Positions 24,691 through 35,052 of a DNA stretch of 64,000 nucleotides are shown here, in pieces. The notes beneath the pieces were generated by a model, which was given only the letters and a program-made list of their open reading frames with translations, did no database searches and was not told the origin of the DNA. A program made the translations under genes and the position numbers. Each line of letters starts with the position of its first letter. Position 1 is the first letter of the stretch. The stretch is from Liolophura sinensis (lineage: Eukaryota > Mollusca > Polyplacophora > Chitonida > Chitonidae), in the NCBI RefSeq assembly GCF_032854445.1, contig NC_088300.1, positions 6,078,001 to 6,142,000 on the forward strand, given 5' to 3'.

Positions 24691-26500
24691 AATTCTATGC
24701 AGGGCTTGCGAGTTGAGCGGTATAGTTTTCTGAAGGACTTTTTACAAATACTCTTGCCTGTCCTGTCCTAGCTATAGCTGGATTGTAGTGAAAAGTAGAC
24801 CTATTTAGGTAGCAATCCACATCAGTAGTTTATTACACGTGAAAACTTGTCTGTGAATCCGAGACCTTCAGTGCTATCAGATACTCGCTCCAGAGTTATC
24901 TCCCTTAATTATCTATTTTGCTTTGCCTTGGAGATTACTGTAAATGCGGCATCCCCTCTATTTGTAATTGAGCGGAATTATCAGCATTAAAGGAAATATG
25001 ACTTTTATAATTCTGGTATTGTGAATTTACTTATTTTACAGGCTGTTTACCGCATCTTTAATCAGACCAGCCATCTTATATGCATATTAAAAGTTTGCAA
25101 TACTACTGGGTAGTACGACCAGTAACACTGCCAAAGCACCACAACAAATAATATTTATTAGAATATAAAACACTGGAGCATGGTGAGTAAAATGCACAGG
25201 AGCCACAACAGTGTGGACGGATCAATTCGCCCTCTCCAAAGTGTCAAATTAAACGTCTCCTTCGTCATAAAAAACGTCACTACTGCACTGGAATTCTGAT
25301 AGACGAAAGATAGTTTTGCTAATATAAACAGTCCTCACGTCTTGATGCGTCTTCTAGTCATTCATCATGAACCCAGGTTCCAGAATTCGTCTATTCGTTT
25401 CCTTCTTCGTATTTTACCAGAGCATTGTTTTCACCTTTGAAAACTGCCTTAGGGGAAATATTGCATATTGTGTTCAGCTTAAACTAAGTCTTGCAATGGC
25501 AAGCTGTGTTCGCACAAAAAACAAGCCATGGAACTGATGGACTTACAACAAGACTGAATGCCACGAAGTCACACTAAGCTGCATAATGATCGTGTACTAT
25601 TTCAAGCAAAAATATTACATCATTGTTAAGAACTCTCTGCAATTCCTGATGCAGGAATGGGCCCTGAGGCTTCCCTTCTTTTTAAAACCTGCGTTTGGAG
25701 GACGAATTATTGCCATGCGACAATTCGATATCCTTATACATTGTTTTCATCTTTACTGATGACAACACATTAATTTCAGTAACTCTAGGCTTAAGGAATA
25801 CTTGATGTCTAATAAATTGCAATTACAATAAGCTGTACTTTCCTGTTACCTTATATTGCTTAAGTCATGGTACGACTGACAGTGTAAGTTGCTACTATTT
25901 AAATAGTTACATGAATAGTTAGAATAAACTCCTAGTTAAAGGTAAATTGACAAGATGCCAGTGGTTACATGAGACCATTTGATAATATTCACACTCATGT
26001 ACTAGAAAACATCAGGCCTTCTGTTTTTACCTTCCGTGCTGTAGTTCTATACTATCGCTTACCTTTCACTGAAATCTCGCAACGATGGCTATATTCGCTT
26101 TTTGCCATGTTTTTCAATTTGTGTTAAACATTCTCTTTTGTTTTATCTTATTGCTCTATTTCTATCGGATCAATCTATAGGTTACACATGCGCAGGTGGT
26201 TCAATTAAGTCCAAGATTTGCCAAGGTCTAGTACAGTGATGGGACAATACTGCCACTCAGACATTATAGGTTGCTGGTACACTATAATTGCTGCACAGGT
26301 TGATGTTTTGATATGATGTACATGTATAGAAAAATGGAAGCTGTTAGGGGACATATATTTTTGCGGAATGATCAATGCGCTTATTTAAGCTACTACACCA
26401 GTAACTGGGCATAACTCTTGTGATCAGTACCACTGATGAACACATCCTCGGAGTTACGCCCCTTTATCTGCAGCGGTGACAGCATCTGCTGTCATTCAAT
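24691..26500. other. Intergenic, nothing recognised
   Basis: A/T-rich sequence without any frame over 60 codons and no repeat unit. Confidence 0.55.
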
Positions 26501-26502
26501 AG

Positions 26503-26750
26503 CTATATTTCTTTTAGCCAGTCGCCTTTATTCAGCTGTCTGCAAAATCAGTCAGACTGGCTTCAAAATTTAGCTTTATCAAGTGACACGTAGCAACACA
26601 CGCTCTATACATCCATAGTTGCAAATCCATATTCTTACAAAGAAAATGAAGTGAGAACCCTTTCCCTAGTTCATGGGGCATCAGCACAGTTTCCACAAGA
26701 ATTCATTGCCTCGGGTGACGTCATAATTATTAAAAAACAAGGCGCATGCT
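26503..26750 (+). repeat. R3 dispersed repeat, copy B
   Basis: ATATTTCTTTTAGCCAGTCG, AAATCAGTCAGACTGG, GTGACACGTAGCAACACACG, TTCATTGCCTCGGGTGACG and TCATAATTATTAAAAAACAA match the order of the other R3 copies. It holds an intact TGACGTCA at 26716-26723. It lacks the last GGCGGAGTTCAAT block. Confidence 0.75.
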
Positions 26751-26889
26751 CAAATCACATTAAAGTAGTAGAGTAATATAATTTTAATACAAATCCCTAC
26801 TGAAGACAAGTTAGTAAAATTTATGAAATCTCCTGCCTTGCAGAGTTACTCTACCATGGCTACTGACAAAACCTATCACACGCGAATTC

Positions 26890-27115
26890 AAATACACCAG
26901 TGGATTTAAACGTTAAATTCGACATTCGTATACTACTGGTAAATTGCAGTGGATAAATTCCAAGACCCATTTCCATAACCTGAATAACCAGTACCCAAAT
27001 ATAAGCGTCAAGTCCGATATTCCTATACCATTCGTAGTCCGTAAAGGGCGTTCCAAGTCGATCATCGCAAGATCCATTTCCACAACAACGTTTAACACTA
27101 ACTCCCGAAGACAAA
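26890..27115. repeat. Diverged direct duplication with about 98-bp period
   Basis: ATTCGACATTCGTATAC near 26917 pairs with CCGATATTCCTATACC near 27014, and CCCATTTCCATAACC near 26974 pairs with TCCATTTCCACAACA near 27071. A third related piece (ATTCGTAGTCCGTGAATGAG) lies near 27244. The minus strand reads a 99-codon frame with a hydrophobic start and a CC-x4-C cluster, but it begins with GTG and is probably not a gene. Confidence 0.5.
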
Positions 27116-27117
27116 GG

Positions 27118-27250
27118 TATGTAAGAAATTATACAAATAAGAAATAAAGCCGGTAACACACAAGAGAGAAGCGGTCATCAGTTTTCAATGATGCCGGACA
27201 GACAATGAATATTCCAGGCATGAATTCCATATCAAAGTTCAAATTCGTAG
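27118..27250. repeat. Diverged repeat, first member of a pair with 27671-27797
   Basis: TATGTAAGAAATTAT, GTCATCAGTTTTCAATGATGC and CATATCAAAGTTC align in order with TATGCAAGAAGTATT, GTCATGATTTCCCCAATGATGC and GAAATTGAAAGTGC in the second member. Similarity runs over roughly 125 bases with many substitutions. Whether this is a decayed mobile element or a local duplication cannot be told. Confidence 0.5.
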
Positions 27251-27499
27251 TCCGTGAATGAGTTCCATGTTAAATAACAGCTAAACAAGTATCTCAGTCG
27301 CGCTTTCATTGCAACTGTTCATAAAGGCATTATGCTGATGTAATTAGCATGGCTACCTTTACGGCCACTAGCCCCAGGTTAAGCGGTATTAGATACAGTT
27401 TGAAAATGACGAGCGTTACACACCCTAACCGATCAGATTATGACTCAAAAGTAACGGACGATTACGTCTTTCCCGTTAATATGTAAAGATCTCATGCTA

Positions 27500-27590
27500 C
27501 AAGAGGCGCCATCTATGATGTTACACATGACATACAAGATAGACGGTTACACTGGGCAACCAGCGCCATCTATGTTGTTAAATACCATGT
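27500..27590. repeat. Two GCGCCATCTATG units about 57 bp apart
   Basis: GCGCCATCTATGATGTTA and GCGCCATCTATGTTGTTAAA are direct repeats with ACATGACATACAAGATAG in between. They are part of the same repeat-derived block as 26890-27797. Confidence 0.5.
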
Positions 27591-27670
27591 ACGTGACAGA
27601 TATGTAAATAGGGATAACCTTCTTGAACCTGCAATAAATCGAGCCTTGTATGGGGATTTATGCATTTAGT

Positions 27671-27797
27671 AATATGCAAGAAGTATTGTGCAAATACCAA
27701 GTAAATCTGGTGACATGTAACAGAGAAATAGTCATGATTTCCCCAATGATGCAGGTAAGACACCCGCCATTCTAGGCACCGCACGAAATTGAAAGTG
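27671..27797. repeat. Diverged repeat, second member of a pair with 27118-27250
   Basis: This is the partner of the segment described at 27118-27250. Neither member keeps a long shared reading frame, which argues against a duplicated exon. Confidence 0.5.
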
Positions 27798-28100
27798 CTT
27801 AATGACTATCTTTGGTATGAAAGACTACAGTATAGAGAGTAAAAGCAGAGTAGTAGTGACGATGTGATAGTTGGTAAATATTCACATTTTTAATGTTTAT
27901 GTAATGCCCAAGAAGTAGCAAGATACACGTCCCCTAGAAACATTACCTGAACAGGTTTAGATATAGACAATGCAATGATGTTAAGTCTTATTTATTACTC
28001 AAAATGCTGTGCTGTCCTCAAATTTAATAAACAACCACATGAAAACAATGCCAAGGGGCCAGGCTTTGGGGACAAGGAATTTGCAGATTAGAGCGTCCTC

Positions 28101-28310
28101 ACTGTGTGTGAGGCCTCGGTGACAATTTGGCCGTTGGCGCCGCCTGTATCGTTGGTTGGAGACTACCTGTCATCTACCAGTATGGCGTACATATATGTAC
28201 TTCACAAGTGGGAAAGTTTGTCAGCAGCCTGCACACCGATTCTTTCACGTATAAAACTGATTTCGATCGTATAAGTGAAAAGCTCTTTCTCAAAGATCAA
28301 AACATAACCA
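28101..28310 (+). repeat. R2 SINE-like repeat, best copy
   Basis: It begins TGTGTGAGGCCTCGGTGACA and continues GGAGACTACCTGTCATCTAC, GTGGGAAAGTTTGTCAGCAG, then GTATAAAACTGATTTCGATC and GTATAAGTGAAAAGCTCTTTC. The last section parallels the R1 tail (CATAATGCTGGCCGCCGTC, GTATAAGTGAAATATTCTTG). The far 3' end has decayed and no tandem A-rich tail remains. A 101-codon frame across it (28127-28432) is an artefact. Confidence 0.65.
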
Positions 28311-28924
28311 AATTAATTTTAATTATTATTTGCCCAGACTGGAATTCTTCATGTGGATCCCTTTTTAACAATTTTCCTGCATGGAGTTTTCGTAACCGTG
28401 TTCGTAAATTGTATCACTTTATGGTGTGTTAAACCCAGGCCTAATCATTTGTTTGCTCTAAAACAGAGGCAACTGTAGTTCTGCCTGAAGGCAACAGCAA
28501 ATTTTAAGTGTAAAAATCCGCTGACTTAAAATTTCAGCCGTTAAAGAAACAAGTGATGAAGGAACTAGTGTTAATGTTATGTTTTCTAACATATCGAGTG
28601 GCATTTAATGTTCAACCCAAAGCACACAGTCTTCTCCCAGCCTTGTAGTTGCACTTTATCCCACCATGTGTCCTTCGCTACTGTGCGTTGCCATAAACAT
28701 AACCATTATATAATGACCACAATACCATCCCTCGGAATGAAAAACACAACTTCAGCCATTATGAAAATCACTTACTGGAATGGCGTGTTTATTTGAAACA
28801 GCCGTAAAATTTCATTAGCTTAAAACGAAACTTGACCCTGGCTTGGATCCGGGGCATATAATAATAGTAAATACTTGCTTAAATTATGCAAAGTGAGGGG
28901 AAACAGCCACTATCCCCAGAAAAG
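28311..28924. other. Intergenic, nothing recognised
   Basis: No frame with a domain and no repeat unit noted. Confidence 0.5.
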
Positions 28925-28936
28925 TCAACCATAAGA

Positions 28937-29202
28937 TTTTTTTTTTTTTTTGATTGGTGTTTTACGCCGTACTCAAGAATATTTCACTTATACGACGGCG
29001 GCCAGCATTATGGTGGGTGGAAACCGGGCAGAGCCCGGGGGAAACCCACGACCATCCGCAGGTTGCTGGCAGACCTTCCCACATACGGCCGAAGAGGAAG
29101 GCAGCATGAGCTGGACTTGAACTCACAGCGACCGCATTGGTGAGAGGCTTCTGGGTCATTACGCTGCGCTAGCGCGCTAACCGACTGAGCCACGGAGGCC
29201 CC
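28937..29202 (-). mobile_element. Full-length R1 tRNA-derived SINE with perfect target-site duplication
   Basis: Read on the minus strand it runs GGGGCCTCCGTGGCTCAGTC (A box), the CGCGCTAGCGCAGCG segment, GTGAGTTCAAGTCC (B box), CCCGGTTTCCACCCACCATA, GTATAAGTGAAATATTCTTG, a GTACGGCGTAAAACACCAAT-type end and a poly(A). The 12-bp TCAACCATAAGA is repeated exactly at 28925-28936 and 29203-29214, the target-site duplication expected from LINE-assisted insertion. Head, body and tail are all present, so this is the reference copy here. It is non-coding and needs the enzymes of a partner LINE, none of which lies in the window. Short frames read through it are artefacts. Confidence 0.95.
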
Positions 29203-29214
29203 TCAACCATAAGA

Positions 29215-30152
29215 GACACTCTGACCAAAGAGGCGCTGGTGGCTGAGATGGGAATTTGCCACCTCAAAGACTCTCAACGATGACGAAAGCTGGTCGACCT
29301 TGTGGTTTACAAGAAACTAGCAATTCACGCCATCTGATTGGTCGAGAGTATAGTGGCCTATTTACGCTGACCCCATATCACCAATGCAGCCTACCTGTGC
29401 TGACCCTTCGTTATAATGGTGCAGACCAGTATCAGGCTAATTACGCATAGAAAATTCGGTTAGGTCGGGAATCGGCCCCACAGAGGTAAGATAAGAAAGT
29501 GTGAATTTCAAAATCCTATCCTGTAACTTTCCGAATCAGGCGTGTAACATTTAGCCGAAGAGATCATGAAAGTTACACCGCCATAGAAGAGATGGTTGCT
29601 TAGAAATAACGTGCCAAAAATGCACTCTCGGTGAAAAATTTACTGTATGAAGATCGACGTTAACCAGAATATGTTTACTGCAACTTTGAATTATTTATTT
29701 CTGTGTGCTGTTAAACTTGCGTTTTGGTTAACGCATGTTTTCATATGTAAAACCTAAAATTTAAGGTAATCAGTTTTGTCATATTTTGGCCAGTTTAACT
29801 TCACTATCATTCGTCTGTCATGCATTTGTCCTACTGTTTTTAGTATGTAGAGGAATTATAAGGCTGAAACGGTTAAATCTGTTATTTATCGATTTAAATG
29901 GAGTTGAAAGAAGTGCTGAAGAATTTTTCAGAAAGTTACGTTTGTCGTACAGTGTTTTTCTTCCTTCAGTTGTAGGGTCTACTAATGCAATCACCGATGA
30001 GCAGTGTCTACTATATAGATAATGATATTTCAGTCTAACTGGAGTAAGCTATCCCTTCTTCATGTTATGATCTATACATGGCTAACACGGATATAGACTT
30101 GCTCCAGTACAAGTTTGGAGCTTTCAGCATACGCTTATTACATTGTTCATTT
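29215..30152. other. Intergenic, nothing recognised
   Basis: Two short frames (29256-29450 and 29786-30022) have no domain. Confidence 0.5.
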
Positions 30153-30249
30153 GGTTGTTTTTTTGTTGTTGTTTTTTTTTTTTTTGGTTTGTTTTTTTTT
30201 TTTTTTTTGTTTGTTTTTTTTATTGTTTGTTTGTTTTTTGTTTTTTTTT
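30153..30249. repeat. Poly-T/G-interrupted tract
   Basis: About 97 bases of T runs broken by single G or GTTG. It produces Phe-rich frames on the plus strand and Lys-rich frames on the minus strand, all artefacts. It could be a retroelement poly(A) on the minus strand, but I found no element body next to it. Confidence 0.85.
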
Positions 30250-32085
30250 CATTGTTATACTCTAGAAATGAACTCGTCCAGATTGACACTAAATAGTTAG
30301 TATTTGATTTAGGTTTGGGGCTATTTACAGTTTCAAATCTGGTATCGTGTTAGAGTGTTTAACCCAGCGATCATTCTGGTCACGCACTGTCAATGTAACT
30401 ATATGTTTTCTTTATGAATTATATGAATATGAATTGTAATAAGGTCCCCATTTCTTGAATCAACCGTGATTTGTTGTAAACCTGTTTATTGTTTATAGTC
30501 AGTGTGACTGAAAAATTATAGCATGTGGTTCGAGCGTGTTCATAGCCTAGCTCGCAAGAGTTAGTTTGCAGTCTACATTCAACGTCAGTGTTACCTTTCG
30601 GGGAAAGTCCATTTTGAAAGAATGGATTAATATAATGGCGAGATAATTACGCCTTCGTGCATTTTTTAAAGTCTTTACTCTCCGATAGTGATACCTTAAG
30701 AGAAGGTGTCTGGAACTGTCAATCATAGCTATAGTAATTTTCGCTTCTTGGGGTGCACAGTTACCTGCACTGGCACCGATTCCACGACTTACCATACCAA
30801 ATCTTTTCATATAATACACATAGTTTGTATTTGAGACATTTTGGATAGGTGGACCATCCCTCGCTGTTGGTTTTCTTGAATCAGACCACGGTCTGCATGT
30901 TGGTTGGGTTTCATATCTAGGATCTCGGATATGCTATTTCGGTACCTCCACAGATTGACGTACTGTTTTCATTACACAGATTGCAAGGAGCGCGGGCTTA
31001 TTGATGCGCGGGATAAACTGTGGACATAGAAGAATTTTTAAATGTTTTATTCGTCGAAATAAAGCCTTTCCTGGCTGTGTGTCGGGTTTACTAAATTCAC
31101 GTCTTTGTGCGAATATAATTATCATTTTGGCAATAACTTTGAACACGTTTATCACAAAAATCTCTATTGTTTGACAAATGTACACATTAAAAAGTGTTTA
31201 CATATTTTCATGCGATTTATTGTAGGTGTTGTATATTCCTTCATATGCCGGGTTATGCTGGCAGGATAAGCATTCCCGAAGCCTGGCCTCTTTAAATAAT
31301 AAATATGGTACCGAAACATTCTGAGTATTTCTAGACCAGCAACGTCTAATAAATTGCAGTTAACATCAGTGCACTTTTTAAAACTAAATCTGCTTGTGAC
31401 ATGCTGCTTAGGCAGCCCATGAGTTACTACTTCCGACAGGTAGAATACCTTAAATGAGGTAAACTGACATAAGGCCGGATTTCACCGTTTGCGTGTGACC
31501 AGTCGAATCTCCATTTGGCTGTGTGACACAAAACTATGCTAACAAAGAAAGAGTGAAAATGGTTTTACTATTCATATTTGTCTACGTACAAGTCGGTGTC
31601 AACATAAGCCTCTACCCGCCATTTCATCGAATTCCTTTCAGTCCGTCCCAATTTCATTGTAGTTAAGAAAACCCTGACTGCAGTTCTGGAATCCAACTGT
31701 CCATTTCAAGCTTGGGAACGACATTCCCATCGGAGTTAAGCTAAGTCGAACAAATCTCCTAGATACTCAGCTGGACATACCGCGTGTGTTGATTTATATG
31801 GTCGACTACATAAATGTGATACCCTCAAGATCCTGCCATTTCGAACTGTACTGTCAACAAACTGATGAATTCTACAATCCGAGGGAGCCAAGCAGACTCT
31901 AAATCTACAAGGGTATCTGTGTATCTTACAACATATGAGCAGACATGTTCTTCAAAGTACACCAGTCTCACAAGAGGTCTCACATATCACTCGCTCCGCA
32001 CTAAGAAGCACACAATTTGTCTGTGTTCACAAAAAGTCGAAAGTAAAGCTCTGTAAAATACCAAGCTAAGCAGTATAGTTAAAAA
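30250..32085. other. Intergenic, nothing recognised
   Basis: Short frames of 60-90 codons only, none with domain content. Confidence 0.5.
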
Positions 32086-32310
32086 CCATATTTCTTTAAA
32101 GAGTCACCTATATTCAGCTCTCTGTAACATCAGTCATACTCGCAACCAAATTGCCTTTAGTTAGTGACACGTAACAAAAAAAAAGTCGCAGTTAAAATAC
32201 TTTTTCTAATTCATAATCTTAAACTCCACAAGTTTAGTTTCGACACCAAGAACTCATTGCCTCGGGTGACATGATAATTATTGAAATGCAAGTTGCATAC
32301 TGGGCAATGG
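32086..32310 (+). repeat. R3 dispersed repeat, copy C
   Basis: ATATTTCTTTAAAGAGTCAC, ACATCAGTCATACTCGCAAC, ATTGCCTTTAGTTAGTGACA, CGACACCAAGAACTCATTGC and CTCGGGTGACATGATAATTA follow the R3 order. The palindrome is broken (TGACATGA). It is in opposite orientation to copy D about 270 bases further on. Confidence 0.75.
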
Positions 32311-32577
32311 ACGAGGAGAGTGATTTGTTTTATAATGACTGCACCAACAATCGGTTAGAAAAAACTGCATGCAACAAAAAAGCCGGCACTACTGTCTGCG
32401 AATAACTAGATCACTTTAATTTCCTAATATCCATCTCTAAGATCACACTGCCGTGAGATCACATACCACAAGAGATAAAATAACTTGTTAACGTTACATT
32501 ATACTAAAACATGTAAACAATTTCAATCATGGTAGTGTCAAAAACAGGGTTTACAGTGTTACCTTCCATCGAAACTT

Positions 32578-32826
32578 ATTGAACTCCGCCCAATATCCAG
32601 CATGCCACTGTTTTTTTAATAATCATGACGTCACCCGAGGAAATTGGTTCTTGCCGTCGAAACAGAGCATATGGACTTTAACATTACGAATTTAAAAAAG
32701 TGTTTTAACTGCAATTTCTTTGCAATAAGGGTTGTAACGCGACACCGACTAAAGGCAATTTTGGTAACGAGTATTGCTCATTTTACAGACGGCTGAATAT
32801 AGGCGAGTCTCCAAAAGAAATAAACT
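32578..32826 (-). repeat. R3 dispersed repeat, copy D (inverted, near full length)
   Basis: On the minus strand it starts AGTTTATTTCTTTTGGAGAC, includes ATTGCCTTTAGTCGGTGTCG and CCTCGGGTGACGTCATGATT, and ends CTGGATATTGGGCGGAGTTC followed by AAT. It carries an intact TGACGTCA at 32626-32633. Together with copy A it defines both ends of the family. Confidence 0.75.
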
Positions 32827-33746
32827 ATAACTTCACTCACTTTTGGGCAATTCAAGCTCAGCGACGGCGATTGCTCAGTTCGGAAAACTCGCTTTCTATC
32901 CTTGCCACTGTGAACCCACGTATATACATGTAAAACAATACAACGATCAAATGTTGATGTCACAGAAGTGATATCAAAGAAAATAAAAGAAGGCTTTTGT
33001 TTTCAACCATGCAATTGATTTTGCATTTATTTATAGCTTAGATGTCCATACATGTTTAAACCCAAATCCATGGGTTTGTTCTTGACCTTCCTGTGAGGCG
33101 TTACAGGTAAACTCTTCATACAGCCTGATGGCAGAAATCATAGGGCTTCGGAAATATGTGTAAAATGTGAGTCTTCAAGCGCCACCATGACCACAGTGGA
33201 GTGATCTTTCAATTTCCAAGTGATTACAGGTTTTAACTAACACACGCAAATATATACGCGGTAAGTATGTGTCTACCAATACAACATAGAACAAAAACAC
33301 AGGTCAAAGAAAAGAGGCCTAAAATATTTTGGGAACTGTATTCGTACTCCTGCTATACTCCAGCACCAGGAAGTGCACCGCTGTACATCCTTTACACTCT
33401 ATATTCAGTGTAATGCGAGGGCCATGTTTGTTTTAAAGAATCGTCCATTTGTCAGGTTATATTGTTGTGCAGTTATCACACTTTTTCACCCGTAAACTCC
33501 AGCGTTGGTCATAGCTCATATTATCTGTTATGACATCCACAACGCTTTTACTGCTGAGGCTATAAAGGCAGCTGTGAGAATCGCATCGAAAAATTATACT
33601 TTCAGTATAAAAAAAATCTAAAACTAAAGATAATTGATAATGTCACTTCTCTTCAAGAGAAAGTGTCAGTGGAAACTAGCAACGTCAGGAATAACATTTT
33701 AGAACAACCGCTGAAGATAAAAGCATGAAAAGCCAGAGAATCCAGA
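32827..33746. other. Intergenic, nothing recognised
   Basis: No frame or repeat of note. Confidence 0.5.
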
Positions 33747-34205
33747 ATGTCAGAGCAGATAAGTGAAAGTGGCAGCGTTTGTGGACTGATTTATCCTGAA
33801 ACCAAATTCATTAATGGTAAAGCAATTGTAAACATTTTAGCCAATCAAAATCACTCATATGGCAGCTATTTGAATAAGTGCCCTCAACATAGTAGTTATT
33901 CTGAGCATAAATCCATGCAGTTATCTATTCAGATCATAAACAAAAGCAAAAAGGATCAACAAACTGAACCTGCAATATACACTCTAATTCAGTATGGTAC
34001 ATCGAAAATTACTAAAAGAAAGCATAGCTTATGGAAAAGATGGTACCAATTTTCACGGATAAAATCTGTATCTGAAAGACCATCCATAAAATTAAAGAAA
34101 AGAAATGTTAAAATGCTAAATGTTAAAGAAAATGTAATGTTACATTCCGTGAGGGTCACAGCAAAGAGAAATAAAGATAAATACTGTTTGTATTACAATT
34201 TGTGA
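33747..34205 (+). CDS. Unrecognised 152-residue open reading frame, doubtful
   Basis: A complete ATG-to-TGA frame, the longest after the receptor. An in-frame stop lies just upstream (33726-33728), and the start has A at -3. The product is polar with a Lys/Arg-rich C-terminal half (KLKKRNVK, VTAKRNKDK), no signal peptide, no membrane segment and no motif I recognise. In A/T-rich DNA of this length one chance frame this long is not surprising, so I keep it only as a candidate. No neighbouring exon or clear poly(A) site supports it. Confidence 0.15.
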   Translation: MSEQISESGSVCGLIYPETKFINGKAIVNILANQNHSYGSYLNKCPQHSSYSEHKSMQLSIQIINKSKKDQQTEPAIYTLIQYGTSKITKRKHSLWKRWYQFSRIKSVSERPSIKLKKRNVKMLNVKENVMLHSVRVTAKRNKDKYCLYYNL

Positions 34206-34728
34206 TTTGTTGCTTTATCCTTAGGCTCAACTATAAAATTCTGTGGAAAGCGCCTGTTAAACCCATCAGATCCCTAGTAATTAACTAATTACCAACAAAT
34301 ATAAAATATTATTATCACTGTGCATAAACAGAAACATAGACTTGATTTGTGAACACTGTTTACACTACAGTATTTAATACGTGTATGACAGTTTCCGGGG
34401 CCGGTTTCATGGAAAGAGAGGCATTTCTACTCACTCACACCCCTACATCGCTTAGACCATCCTATAAACAAACTATATTAATACCTATTCACATTAGCAT
34501 TTGAAAAATTTAACTCGGTTATAGAAAATATCAGTAAGCCTATATTTTTACAAAATTCACATGTATGTTGTTATGCTTGGAAATATCCGCATTCAGATTA
34601 TCCGCTGTACGTTATCGCGAGACAGACGAGATCCTACGAGACTAAAACACTTCCATGTCATGGATACAAACTGCCAGTAAATTATAAATGTTCCCTTTAA
34701 TATCTGGTGATGATTCGCTAGCTGTCAT
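34206..34728. other. Intergenic, nothing recognised
   Basis: A/T-rich with no recognisable unit. Confidence 0.5.
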
Positions 34729-34845
34729 CTTGTGTGAGGCCTTGGTGAAAATCAGTGGTCGTGTGGAATCTATAGTTTATTGGAGACCACTCATCATCCA
34801 TCAATGTGGTGTGCATATCTGTATATAACGTGGAAGGTATGAAAC
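34729..34845 (+). repeat. R2 repeat, 5' part only
   Basis: CTTGTGTGAGGCCTTGGTGA, ATTGGAGACCACTCATCATC and GTGTGCATATCTGTATATAA follow the R2 body. Similarity to R2 ends around 34845 and an R3 piece starts within about 15 bases. Confidence 0.6.
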
Positions 34846-34860
34846 GTCTGTTTGATTGAA

Positions 34861-35052
34861 CAAAAAGTTGTGACACGTAACTACACAATCTCTACACATG
34901 GATATTTTGAAAGTTCATATACTTGCAAAGAAAAGGAAGCCAGAACACCTTTTTATAATTCATAATGTCAAACTGCATAAGCTCGTGTTTTGACGGCAAG
35001 GACTCATTGCCGAAGGTGACGTCATAATTATTCAAAAGCAAGTGGCTTGCTG
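34861..35052 (+). repeat. R3 dispersed repeat, copy E (5' truncated)
   Basis: It begins inside the family at GTGACACGTAACTACACAAT and continues TACTTGCAAAGAAAAGGAAG, TTTGACGGCAAGGACTCATT and GGTGACGTCATAATTATTC. An intact TGACGTCA lies at 35017-35024. The first third of the family is absent. Confidence 0.7.

Noticed and set aside
26860-27159. Minus-strand 99-codon frame with hydrophobic N-terminus and a CC-x4-C cluster, looking like a small secreted cysteine-rich peptide
   Set aside because: It begins with GTG, lacks further paired cysteines in a known spacing, lies in a block of old duplications, and the related copy at 27671-27797 does not preserve the frame.
28886-29143. Plus-strand 85-codon frame and two overlapping minus-strand frames at 28962-29193
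   Set aside because: They are translations of the R1 SINE. The same peptide strings reappear at 57407-57643 and 59673-59870 for the same reason.
30065-30300. Lys-rich minus-strand frame and Phe-rich plus-strand frames
   Set aside because: Translations of the poly-T tract at 30153-30249.
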